A stretch of 64,000 bases of DNA from Lysobacteraceae bacterium (GTDB taxonomy: Bacteria; Pseudomonadota; Gammaproteobacteria; Xanthomonadales; Ahniellaceae), in assembly GCA_021299185.1 (NCBI GenBank), contig JAJTHZ010000040.1, positions 1 through 64,000 of the forward strand, read 5' to 3'. Each line of letters begins with the position of its first letter. Position 1 is the stretch's first letter. Made by a program: the position numbers and the translations under genes. Shown here in pieces: positions 33,144 to 41,016 of the stretch. Under the pieces are notes generated by a model that was not told the origin of the DNA, made no database searches, and saw only the letters and a program-made list of their open reading frames with translations.

Positions 33144-33731
33144 TCACAACGACTGCGCGAGCGCCACCGCGCGGCGGATCTTGTCCGCGTTGGGTGAGTC
33201 GAGGTCGGACACGTTGATCTGCACTTCCGAACCTTGCTTGACGAAGAACAGCGACGCCATGCCGGTCTGGGTGACGGCGTAGGCGTCGGCGCCGAGTTCG
33301 GGTCGCGGCTGATAGCCGGTGGTCGACGTGGCCGTTTCCCTGCGCGATGCCAGATTGGCCAGCGCCTTCGCCTCCGATGCAGGCGTGTTGACGAAGATCT
33401 CGACCGTGTGGGTCGGCGTGTCCTTGGCGAACTCGATCGTGCCCACGCCGGCCCAGTAGGTGCACCGGGAATCCCAGGCATAGCCGCTCAGCCGCGGCTC
33501 GAGCCGCTGGCGGACCTCGAACACGAGGTCCGGGTGGAGCGTCCGCAACATCTCCGGCGTCAGCCACGCGCAGGCATCGACGGGCGTGACGCCCTGCACG
33601 GCTTCGAGTTCGGGGTCGGTGACCGGCGCCGCGCGCGCGGCGGGTGGCGCGTCGGCAGGCGGCGTCGCGGCATCGCCGCAGGCAGTCAGCAGCAGAGCAA
33701 GCGCAGCGATCAGGCAGGCATGGCGAAGCAT
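33144..33731 (-). CDS. Predicted lipoprotein of unknown function
   Basis: 195 residues. Lipoprotein signal MLRHACLIAALALLLTAC with the lipid Cys at 18, an Ala/Pro linker, then a compact domain: VDACAWLTPEMLRTL, SRCTYWAGVGTIEF, HTVEIFVNTP, ELGADAYAVTQTGMASLFFVKQGSEVQINVSD. The pattern (an opening CxW...L-x-P, one paired Cys, a late SLFFVKxGxxVQINV strand) resembles DUF3558-like 'cysteine-rich lipoprotein' folds; that link is tentative. I start at MLRHACL because the signal peptide begins there. Divergent from btaA. Confidence 0.65.
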   Translation of the reverse strand: MLRHACLIAALALLLTACGDAATPPADAPPAARAAPVTDPELEAVQGVTPVDACAWLTPEMLRTLHPDLVFEVRQRLEPRLSGYAWDSRCTYWAGVGTIEFAKDTPTHTVEIFVNTPASEAKALANLASRRETATSTTGYQPRPELGADAYAVTQTGMASLFFVKQGSEVQINVSDLDSPNADKIRRAVALAQSL

Positions 33732-33820
33732 GGTGTTTCCATCCAGGGCGGGGGGCGTTGGGGGGCGGAAGGCACGGATTCCTCCCCGATCACCACCTCC
33801 TGCGTCGAATGGCCCTCGAT

Positions 33821-33834
33821 CCGTGCATGCACGG
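33821..33834. promoter_or_regulatory. 14-bp perfect palindrome upstream of btaA
   Basis: CCGTGCATGCACGG lies between the divergent lipoprotein and btaA genes, 234 nt before btaA. It has dyad symmetry suited to a dimeric regulator. I see no recognisable Pho box (CTGTCAT repeats) in this 336-nt gap. Confidence 0.3.
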
Positions 33835-34067
33835 CTGCGATTCGTCGCCCCCACCCGGCGGCCCCGCCTCTGCACTGTGCGGGCGCCTGGCGGATCGCCT
33901 GCGCCGCCGCGCCGCGCGGCCCGCCCCGGCAGCACGGACCGCCACACCGTTGTGATGGTCCCGCAACACAGCCGTCGCATGCTCGTCGCCTGGCACGGCG
34001 CGCTGGCGGGATGGTCCCCGATGCACTGCGCCGCGCGGTTCCGAACCTGCGCTTCCCGAGGTGCGCC

Positions 34068-35192
34068 GTGGCGCTACGCGACAAACTGTTCCAAAGCACG
34101 TTCTCCAAGCTGTTCGTCTACAATATCCTGTGGGAGGACTCGGAGGTCGACGAGCGCTACCTGGGCGTGGACGAGCACGCCGCGGTGCTGTCGATCACCG
34201 GCGCCGGCTGCACGGTGGCGGGCATGCTCAGCCGCCGCCCGGTCTGCATCGACGCGGTGGACATCAACCCGCACCACCTCGCGCTGACCGCGCTGAAGGT
34301 GAACGCCGCCACGCGCAGCCCGACCTACCACGAGTTCTACGACCTGTTCGGGCGCGGCTGGAGCCCGGACCCGGAGATGACCGTGCCGCGCCTCGCCGAA
34401 GGCCTGCCGGACTGGATGCAGCGCTACTGGCGCCGCCACTGGGCGCGCTTCGCGACCACCATGCTGCACAAGGGACTCACCGCGCGCATGCTGCACCTGT
34501 TGCGGCGCGAAGTCGGCGTCGACGGCCCCTGGCTGCGCGACGTGATCCGGCTGCCGGCCGAGGAGCGCCGCCGCGCGGTCGACGCGCGCATCGCGCCCGT
34601 GCTCGCCAAGCCGCACTTCAAGGCGTTCCTGAAGTCGCCGATCCAGCTCGTCTCGCTGGGCATCAACTTCCAGCAGCGCGATCGACTGGTGGAGGCCGAA
34701 GGCCTCGAAATGGTCGACTACTTCGTCGAGCACATCAAGCGCGTGGCCTCGACCGACCTCGCCACCAACTGGTTCGGCTGGTACGTGGTGGCCGGCCACT
34801 ACGACCACGACAATCCCGACGCCGTGCCGCCCTACCTGCGGCGCGACCGCTTCGAGCGCTCGCGCGGCGCGCCGACGGCGGTGCGCTACCACAAGCGCAA
34901 CCTGTTCGACGTCCTCTCGCAGGCCGGCCCCGGCACCTGGTCGCACTACACCCTGTGCGACGCCCCCGACTGGCTGCCGGCGGAAGCGCAGAAGCGCCTG
35001 CTGGCGGAGATCCTGCGCACCAGCCGCGACGGCGCGATCGTGCTGGCGCGCTCGGTCGAGGGGGCCTGCATGGTCGAACGCACGGGCATGGACCGTCACT
35101 TCCGGCGCCTCGACGAGGTCTCCGACGCGGCCACCGCCGAGGACCGCTCGCGGCAGTATCGGCGGGTCAACTTCTACCGCGTCGCGCACTGA
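34068..35192 (+). CDS. btaA: S-adenosylmethionine:diacylglycerol 3-amino-3-carboxypropyltransferase BtaA
   Basis: First enzyme of betaine-lipid (DGTS) synthesis: it moves the 3-amino-3-carboxypropyl group of SAM onto diacylglycerol, giving diacylglyceryl-homoserine at the membrane. 374 residues, DUF3419/BtaA type. Seen: the opening LFQSTFSKLFVYNILWEDSEVDERYL, SAM-site LSITGAGC (41-48) and VDAVDINPHH (62-70), a basic/aromatic middle, LVSLGINFQQRDRL, NWFGWYVVAGHYDH, and the late FDVLSQAGPGTWSHYTLCDAPDWLP. The start is GTG with GAGGTG 5-10 nt upstream; a longer frame from 34011 exists but lacks a ribosome site. The stop overlaps btaB. Best known in alphaproteobacteria, often phosphate-regulated. 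Confidence 0.9.
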   Translation: MALRDKLFQSTFSKLFVYNILWEDSEVDERYLGVDEHAAVLSITGAGCTVAGMLSRRPVCIDAVDINPHHLALTALKVNAATRSPTYHEFYDLFGRGWSPDPEMTVPRLAEGLPDWMQRYWRRHWARFATTMLHKGLTARMLHLLRREVGVDGPWLRDVIRLPAEERRRAVDARIAPVLAKPHFKAFLKSPIQLVSLGINFQQRDRLVEAEGLEMVDYFVEHIKRVASTDLATNWFGWYVVAGHYDHDNPDAVPPYLRRDRFERSRGAPTAVRYHKRNLFDVLSQAGPGTWSHYTLCDAPDWLPAEAQKRLLAEILRTSRDGAIVLARSVEGACMVERTGMDRHFRRLDEVSDAATAEDRSRQYRRVNFYRVAH

Positions 35193-35806
35193 TGGCGGGC
35201 ACGGCGCAGGCACACCGCGATTTCCTCAACCGCTACTACCGGTTGACGCGGCACGTGTACGACGCGACCCGGAAGTTCTATCTGCTCGGTCGTGACGCCG
35301 CGTTGCGCGACATCCTCGACGGCAACTGGCAACGACTGGTCGAGATCGGGCCCGGGACCGGGCGCAACCTGCAGCGGCTGCGCGAGGCCCGACCGCTCGC
35401 CCACTTCGGTGGCGTCGAGGCCAGCGACGCCATGCTCGGGCACGCGCGCAAGCGCCTGCCGTGGGCCACGCTGGTGCACGGCTTCGCCGAGGATGCGGAC
35501 TACACGACGCTGCTCGGCGCCCGCCCGGACGTGGTGCTGTTCAGCTATTGCCTGAGCATGGTGCAGGACCCGCGGCGCGCGCTCGACCATGCGCGACGCT
35601 CGCTGGCGCCTGGCGGGCGCGTGGTGGTGGTGGATTTCGGCGACCTGGCCGGCCTGCCGTCGATCCCGCGCGCGATGTTGCGCCGCTGGCTGGCGCTGTT
35701 CCACGTCGCGCCGCTCGACCCCGCGGTGCTGGCGCCGCACCAGCCGACCCTCACCCACGGGCCCGGTCGCTACTACGTCATCGCCACCCTGCCCCCGCTG
35801 CCCTGA
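35192..35806 (+). CDS. btaB: Diacylglyceryl-homoserine N-methyltransferase BtaB
   Basis: SAM-dependent methyltransferase of 204 residues, which methylates diacylglyceryl-homoserine three times to DGTS. It opens with YYRLTRHVYDATRKFYLLGRD, a block close to the N-terminus of characterised BtaB proteins. SAM motif I is EIGPGTGRNL (51-60), followed by GVEASDAML, FSYCLSMVQDP and a late GRYYVIATLP. The ATG shares its A with the last base of the btaA stop codon (TGATG), so it is coupled to btaA. With BtaA this makes a complete two-enzyme DGTS pathway. Convergent with the oxygenase-like gene, 38 nt between stops. Confidence 0.9.
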   Translation: MAGTAQAHRDFLNRYYRLTRHVYDATRKFYLLGRDAALRDILDGNWQRLVEIGPGTGRNLQRLREARPLAHFGGVEASDAMLGHARKRLPWATLVHGFAEDADYTTLLGARPDVVLFSYCLSMVQDPRRALDHARRSLAPGGRVVVVDFGDLAGLPSIPRAMLRRWLALFHVAPLDPAVLAPHQPTLTHGPGRYYVIATLPPLP

Positions 35807-35844
35807 GGGCACGGCGCAGCGCCGCGACCGGGCGCGCGCCGCGC

Positions 35845-36690
35845 TCAGGCCAGCGCGCGCACGACGCCGTAGGCTGCCGCCGCGAGCAACGCGCCGAGCA
35901 GCGCGATCGGCGCCAGCGGGTGGATGTTGTTGAGCACGCGGGCCACGTTGCACAACAGGCCCACCGCGCGCTGCAGCGGGTTGCGCGGGCTCTTGGAATA
36001 CTCCATCGCCGCCTTGACCACGTAGAACACGCCGGTGTTCGCCGCCAGCAGCAGGCGCCGGGTCAGCGGTGCATCCGGCGGCGACACCAGGTAGTTGCAC
36101 TTGAGCAGGATGCGCGGCTCGCCGCTCGGCCGGTACTCGCCTTCCACCCAGTGCAGTTCGCGGTGGAAGTCGAGCAGGCCGAAGTCGTAGGTCTGGAACG
36201 CCTTGCGCACGCCGCTGTCGCCGAACACCACCGTGTAGCTGGCGTCCGAGCGCAGGTAGATCAGCGCACGCACCACGGCACCCACCGGCACGAAGCGCAG
36301 GTTGCCGTCGTAGTGCCTGGCGAACAGGCCGTGGTCGCCGCCGAAATCCTTGTTGTAGTGCGACAGGTAAAGCTCGTCGGTGTGCTTCATCGGCGTGATC
36401 ACCGCGTCGGCCGCGAAGCGCCGCGCGATCGCCTCCCGGATCACCGGGCTGTCGCGCAGGTGGTCGACCAGGGCGGCCGCATCGGCCGGCAGGGTGTCGA
36501 CGTAGACGTGCTTCGAGGGCCGCAACGTCAGGTCCTCCCGGTAGCGGTCCATGACCCAGTCCGCCAGGCGGTCCACCACCGCGCGCTCGGCCGCTTCGAA
36601 CGCGCCGAGCGTGGCGGGGAAGCCGCGCACCGGCGATCGCGCGGGTTGCGGCGGGTCCTGCGTGCGGGTCAGCCCGGCGGTGTGGCGCAT
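35845..36690 (-). CDS. Possible 2OG-Fe(II) oxygenase-like protein with a C-terminal membrane anchor
   Basis: 281 residues, family not recognised with certainty. Residues about 95-205 show a prolyl-hydroxylase-like layout: HYD at 126-128 (HxD iron ligands), RALIYL near 141-146, then HREL-H-WVEG with His176/His180, and Arg193 in EPRILLKCNYL, where the family has its distal His and 2-oxoglutarate-binding Arg. N-terminal helix-rich part FEAAERAVVDRLADWVMDRY. One or two hydrophobic segments close the protein (PLAPIALLGALLAAAAYGVV, 258-277). GGAGG lies 7-11 nt before the ATG. It overlaps the PEMT-like gene and faces btaAB. Lipid hydroxylation is an inference from context. Confidence 0.5.
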   Translation of the reverse strand: MRHTAGLTRTQDPPQPARSPVRGFPATLGAFEAAERAVVDRLADWVMDRYREDLTLRPSKHVYVDTLPADAAALVDHLRDSPVIREAIARRFAADAVITPMKHTDELYLSHYNKDFGGDHGLFARHYDGNLRFVPVGAVVRALIYLRSDASYTVVFGDSGVRKAFQTYDFGLLDFHRELHWVEGEYRPSGEPRILLKCNYLVSPPDAPLTRRLLLAANTGVFYVVKAAMEYSKSPRNPLQRAVGLLCNVARVLNNIHPLAPIALLGALLAAAAYGVVRALA

Positions 36691-37523
36691 GGGAGGTCCT
36701 CCGTGTCGGGTGGGGGTGCGCTGCCGCGGCGGGCGGCGGGCACCGTGTAGGCGATGTAGAGCGCGTGGGCATAGAGGCCGGCGGCGGCACCGAGCGCGGC
36801 CGCCCACGGCGCCGTGGGCTCTGCGGCGAGCACGGCGGCGGCGGCGCCGATCGACGCGCCGGCGACACCGCAGGCGACCGCGCCGCGCCACGTTCCGCGG
36901 CGCGGCGGTCGTGGTACCGCGGCGACCGCCAGCCGCAGCGGCAGCACGTGCCGCTCCATCAGCAGCAGGCCGAGATTGGCCACCACGTGGGCGCAGGCGA
37001 GCGGCCACCACGACGCACGGAACGCCTCGTTGAGCAGGGTTCCACCGAAAGCGAGCATGTTGCCCACCAGCATGGGGTGCGCCAGCACCGAATAGGGGAA
37101 GCGCACCACGCGCAGCGGTGCGAGCGCCGCGAGTTCATGGCCGTAGTACGTGCGGTCCGACCCGAGCACGGTCGCCGCCGTCGCGTTCAGCAGGAAACCG
37201 GCGCCCACCACGATCAGCGACAGGCCATCGATCGGCGCCGACAGGTAGACCACGCCCAGGCCGGCCAGCGACAGGCCTTTCATCAGCACCGCATCGCGCC
37301 GGAACACCCGCAGCGGCACCGCGCCGTAGCGGAACGCCAGCGCATACAGCAGGTAGTGCCAGAAGGCGAGCGCGTAGACGGCCCATCCGAGGCCACCCAC
37401 CACCACCGCGACGGCGGCGACGCAGGCGATGAACAGGCCGCTGGCCCACAGGCTGCGACCGCCGCTGGCGCGGACCGGCAGCGCGGACGGGATCGCGCGC
37501 ATCGGCGTGGCGCGCTGCTGCAT
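36669..37523 (-). CDS. PEMT/ICMT-like integral membrane protein, putative lipid-related methyltransferase
   Basis: 284 residues with about seven hydrophobic helices. The middle RFPYSVLAHPMLVGNMLAFGGTL (near 141-163) and LGLLLMERH (183-191) recall the HPxYxG and late Glu motifs of PEMT/isoprenylcysteine-type methyltransferases, where SAM binds within the membrane. The canonical Tyr after HP is Met here. It is the upstream gene of a pair overlapping by 22 nt with the oxygenase-like gene. Start at MQQRATPM is the best ATG, but the frame is open upstream, so the exact start is uncertain. It could be an inactive relative. Confidence 0.5.
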   Translation of the reverse strand: MQQRATPMRAIPSALPVRASGGRSLWASGLFIACVAAVAVVVGGLGWAVYALAFWHYLLYALAFRYGAVPLRVFRRDAVLMKGLSLAGLGVVYLSAPIDGLSLIVVGAGFLLNATAATVLGSDRTYYGHELAALAPLRVVRFPYSVLAHPMLVGNMLAFGGTLLNEAFRASWWPLACAHVVANLGLLLMERHVLPLRLAVAAVPRPPRRGTWRGAVACGVAGASIGAAAAVLAAEPTAPWAAALGAAAGLYAHALYIAYTVPAARRGSAPPPDTEDLPCATPPG

Positions 37524-37711
37524 CCAGGACCCTCCGGCGACGACCGAAACGACGAGTGACGCAGCGTATGGCCGTCCTGTTGCCCGACGATGACGCGCCG
37601 GCGACCCGGCGTGCACGACATCGCGCCGATCGCGGCCCGCATCGACGCGCCCGCGATCTTCAGCGCCGCCGGCGACCGTGCGCCGTCACCCGCCGGACGC
37701 CACGTCCGCCG

Positions 37712-38251
37712 TCACGGCCCGGCCGCGAGCAGGCGGTCGAGTTCCACCATCCACGCCAGAAGCCGTCGATACAGCCGCGGTCGGTCCTCGACCCAGCGCA
37801 CGTGGACTTCGACCACGAGCTTTCCGTCCTCGGCGACCACCCGCGAGAGCTTCGAGCGCTCGGCCGCGAGCCAGCAGCGCAGGGCCAGTAGATGGCGCTG
37901 TGCCGGGTCGCGCTCCAGCAGGGCCTGCACGAACGTTTCTGAGCCGGGTTCGATCCAGAACGCGGCATCGAACCCGGGGCGTCCCACCGCGAGTTCGCGT
38001 CGCCAGCGCAGCCGCGGCTGCGGCCGCAGGTGGAAGTTCCGACGGCGCGTGCCCGGGATCTCGAGCAGCGCCCACACCGGCCAGCCGATCCGGGTCCGCA
38101 TCTCAGTCACCACGGTCGCATGGCCGTCATGCGCGATCGGCACCTCGCCGCGCGGGCCCATCGCGTATCCCGCGCGCCAGCCGTGCCGGGCGTACATCCA
38201 CGACGCCCACGCCACCATCACCACCGGGTAGACCAACTTGTGCCACGCCAT
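37712..38251 (-). CDS. Hypothetical membrane-anchored protein
   Basis: 179 residues, not recognised. One N-terminal helix (LVYPVVMVAWASWMY) is followed by a soluble part with an even spread of strands: VPIAHDGHATVVTEMRTRIG, RNFHLRPQPRLRWRREL, FDAAFWIEPGSETF, and a helical C-terminus rich in Arg/Leu (QRHLLALRCWLAAERSKL). Coding bias is strong. No Cys pair and no catalytic motif seen. The gene stands alone between the lipid-gene pair and the divergent esterase gene. Confidence 0.6.
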   Translation of the reverse strand: MAWHKLVYPVVMVAWASWMYARHGWRAGYAMGPRGEVPIAHDGHATVVTEMRTRIGWPVWALLEIPGTRRRNFHLRPQPRLRWRRELAVGRPGFDAAFWIEPGSETFVQALLERDPAQRHLLALRCWLAAERSKLSRVVAEDGKLVVEVHVRWVEDRPRLYRRLLAWMVELDRLLAAGP

Positions 38252-38567
38252 GCCGGATACGCCTCGATGCGGCCATCGCTACCCTGTCCGCGCCGCCACG
38301 CCGTCGGCCGCGGGGTCACGACGGACGGGTGCGAGGCAGCGCCGACCGCTCGCCTCACACCGGGTGGAATGCCGGAACAGGCGCGGATCGAACACCCCGG
38401 AGACGCCGCATCGTCGATGCCGCATGCCGAAGCGCGCCGCGAACGCACGCGCTGGCCGACGACCGGGCCGCATCGCGTGCTGCATTGCAGCTTGCCCCAT
38501 CGGACACTGCCGGCGCGCGGCGCAGCGTGGCGCAATGCCTGCACGCCGAAGCCGTAGGAGCCGCGAC
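38252..38567. other. 316-nt divergent intergenic region
   Basis: Between the hypothetical membrane protein (minus) and the esterase (plus). No convincing -35/-10 pair, palindrome or coding bias; only the esterase ribosome-binding site (GTAGGAG at 38554-38560) is clear. Confidence 0.5.
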
Positions 38568-40367
38568 ATGCCGCCCGCCCCCTTCCACCGCCTGCGTGCG
38601 GCCGTGCTCCTGCTCGCGCTCGGCGTCGCCGGCGCCGCCGCCGCGCAGACCGAGGTGACCGGCTTCGGCAGCAATCCCGGCAACCTGCGCATGTTCAAGT
38701 ACGTGCCCGCCGGCCTGCCCGCGGGCGCGCCGCTGGTGGTCGCGCTGCACGGCTGCGCGCAGAGCGCGTCGAGCTACGACGCCGAGACCGGCTGGGTCCT
38801 GCTCGCCGACCGCTGGCGCTTCGCCCTGCTGCTGCCGCAGCAGCAGAGCGCGAACAATTCCAGCAGCTGCTTCAACTGGTTCGAGGTCGGCGACACCACG
38901 CGCGGACAGGGCGAGCCGCTGTCGATCAGGCAGATGGTCGATCGCATGATCGCCGATCACGGCAGCGCCGCGGGACGCATCTACGTGACCGGCTTGTCGG
39001 CCGGCGGGGCGATGACCGCGGTGATGCTGGCGACTTATCCGGACGTGTTCGCCGGCGGTGCGGTGGTCGCGGGCCTGCCGTACCGCTGCGCAACCTCGCA
39101 GTCGGCGGCGTTCTCGTGCATGAACCCGGGCACCGACCTCACGCCGGCACAGTGGGGCGACCGCGTGCGCGCGGCGTTCTCCTACGCCGGGCCACGGCCG
39201 ATCGTCTCGCTGTGGCACGGCGACGCCGACTTCGTGGTGCGCCCGCTGAACCTCAGCGAGGGCATGGAGCAGTGGACCAACGTGCTCGGCGTCGACCAGA
39301 CCGCCGACGTGGTCGAGACCGTGGCCGGCTACCCGCGCCGCGTCTACAAGGACGCCGCCGGCGTGCCGCGGGTGGAGACCTGGACCATCACCGGCATGGG
39401 CCACGGCACGCCGGTCGACCCCGGCACCGGCGAGAGCCAGTGCGGCACCGCCGGCGCCTACATCCTCGACGCCAACATCTGCTCGAGCTGGTACATCGGC
39501 CGCTTCTTCGGACTCGACAACCTCGACCCGACGGCGCCGACCGCCACCGTCACCGCGCCCGCGCCCGGCAGCACCGTGTCCGGGAGCGTCACGGTGTCGG
39601 CCACGGCCAGCGACGACGTCGGCCTTGCGCGCGTCGACTTCCTGCTCGACGGCGCCCTGCTCGGCAGCGACACCAGTCCGCCGTATGCGATCGCATGGGA
39701 TACGACCACCACGACCAATGGCGCGCACACGCTGCAGGCGCGCGCGGTCGACCTCGCCGACAACACGGGGACCTCGGCGGCGGTCGGCGTGACCGTGGCC
39801 AACGGCGGCGGCGGGGGCGGCGGCACGCCGGTGACCGCGAACTTCGCCAACGAGGACGCCAACGACGGCTACGTCAAGGCCAATGCCACTGGCGGCTCGG
39901 CCGCGGTCGGCACGCTGGAGTCGAGCTTCGGGCTGGCGATCGGCCGCGGCACCGACGGGCTGTTCAACCGCGCGGTGCTGTCCTTCGACACCGCGTCGAT
40001 CCCCGACACCGCGACCATCACCGCGGCCACGCTGACCGTGCGCTATCGCAGCGCCTCGGGCAACCCCTGGGGCAATCCCGCGGGCAACACCCTGGTGGTC
40101 GACGCGAACACCGGCTGCATCGGCGCGTGCACCATCGCGACCACGGATTGGGCCGCCGCGACCACCGCGCCGGCGGCCGCGACCATCCCACCGTTCACCG
40201 GTGGCAGCCAGGCCAGCACGCTGTTCAGCGCCGCCGGGCTCGCCGCGATCCACCGCACGGGCCGCACCCAGCTCCGGCTACGCTTCGCTGCGAACCAGAC
40301 CGCCACGAACTTCCTGTGGATCGACCGCGGTGCGACGGCGACCCTGAGCGTGACCTGGGTGCCCTGA
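38568..40367 (+). CDS. Secreted PHB-depolymerase-family esterase with C-terminal accessory domains
   Basis: Extracellular alpha/beta-hydrolase of 599 residues. Signal peptide 1-27 (ends GAAAAQ). The catalytic domain (30-320) has the oxyanion ALHGCAQSASSY, nucleophile Ser144 in VTGLSAGGAMTAV, the acid block WHGDADFVVRP and the late His in GMGHGTPVD; it also has the SSSCFNWFE segment typical of LpqC/PHB depolymerases. An Ig-like Big_9-type domain follows (DDVGLARVDFLLDGALLGSDTSPPYAIAWDT), then a Gly-rich linker, then a DNRLRE-like beta-sandwich (FNRAVLSFDTASIPDTATITAATLTVRYR). Substrates may be poly-hydroxyalkanoate, or feruloyl/acetyl-xylan esters; sequence alone does not decide. Confidence 0.85.
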   Translation: MPPAPFHRLRAAVLLLALGVAGAAAAQTEVTGFGSNPGNLRMFKYVPAGLPAGAPLVVALHGCAQSASSYDAETGWVLLADRWRFALLLPQQQSANNSSSCFNWFEVGDTTRGQGEPLSIRQMVDRMIADHGSAAGRIYVTGLSAGGAMTAVMLATYPDVFAGGAVVAGLPYRCATSQSAAFSCMNPGTDLTPAQWGDRVRAAFSYAGPRPIVSLWHGDADFVVRPLNLSEGMEQWTNVLGVDQTADVVETVAGYPRRVYKDAAGVPRVETWTITGMGHGTPVDPGTGESQCGTAGAYILDANICSSWYIGRFFGLDNLDPTAPTATVTAPAPGSTVSGSVTVSATASDDVGLARVDFLLDGALLGSDTSPPYAIAWDTTTTTNGAHTLQARAVDLADNTGTSAAVGVTVANGGGGGGGTPVTANFANEDANDGYVKANATGGSAAVGTLESSFGLAIGRGTDGLFNRAVLSFDTASIPDTATITAATLTVRYRSASGNPWGNPAGNTLVVDANTGCIGACTIATTDWAAATTAPAAATIPPFTGGSQASTLFSAAGLAAIHRTGRTQLRLRFAANQTATNFLWIDRGATATLSVTWVP

Positions 40368-40480
40368 ATGGCGCCCGCCGCAGCGGCAGCACGCGGCGAG
40401 GGACCGGGGCAGCGGGTCCCCATGCTGGCCCGCCACGCGCCAGACTGTTTCCATGCCTGCGCCCCCGTTCCCGCTGTAGC

Positions 40481-40870
40481 GGTCGCCCCGTCGTCGTCGC
40501 CTTGCTCGCGCTGGACGCGGGCTGTGCGAAGAAGTCCGAGCAGGCCGCGCCCGAGGGCGCGGCGGTCCAGGTGCAGGGCACGCGCGACGCGCTCGGCAGC
40601 CCTCTCGCCCGCGCGCACCAGGTGGAGATCGAACCCGCCGCCGGCGAAGTGCTGGCACGAGCCACGGCCGTGCAGTCGGCGTGCGGGCGGCAGGTCCACG
40701 CCGCGTGCAGCCTGCTCGGCCTCGAGACCGAGGACGGCGATCGCCCGCGCGCTGTGCTGGCGCTGCGCGCGGTTCCGGAGGCGATCGCAGCCGCGCTGTC
40801 ACGGCCGCCCTTCACCGCTCGCGTGACGCCGACTCTGCTCGCGCCCGCGGTGGCGCGCTCGCGTCTCGTG
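40481..40870 (+). pseudogene. Decayed lipoprotein gene (DUF4349-like)
   Basis: A frame with strong coding bias and no start codon. It begins with a lipoprotein signal core (VVVALLALDAGCAKKS) and continues EIEPAAGEVLARATAVQSACGR, then CSLLGLETEDGDRPRAVLALRAVPEAIAAAL. An ATG eight codons upstream (40453) is out of register and soon reaches TAG, so a 1-nt indel has broken the 5' end; the 3' end runs on into non-protein-like sequence. The Cys spacing and LRxVP block recall xanthomonad DUF4349 lipoproteins; that family call is weak. Located between the esterase and the fructokinase gene. Confidence 0.4.
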
Positions 40871-41016
40871 CCGGGACGGCATGCGCGGCGGGATGTCGTC
40901 GCCGGCTGGCTTGCCGGCAGGGCCGCTGCCGCGTGGTTCGGGCACGCGGGTTTCGTTCGATGGAACGCGATCGTCCATCGCCGGGTGCGCCGCGACTTCC
41001 TGGTCGTTCCGCGCGC

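Noticed and set aside
33732-34067. PhoB box upstream of btaA
   Set aside because: No pair of CTGTCAT-like half-sites with 4-nt spacing could be found by eye.
36714-37011. Alternative upstream start of the oxygenase-like gene
   Set aside because: The extra residues are antisense-like Arg/Ala-rich sequence overlapping the PEMT-like gene; the ATG at 36690 has a good GGAGG.
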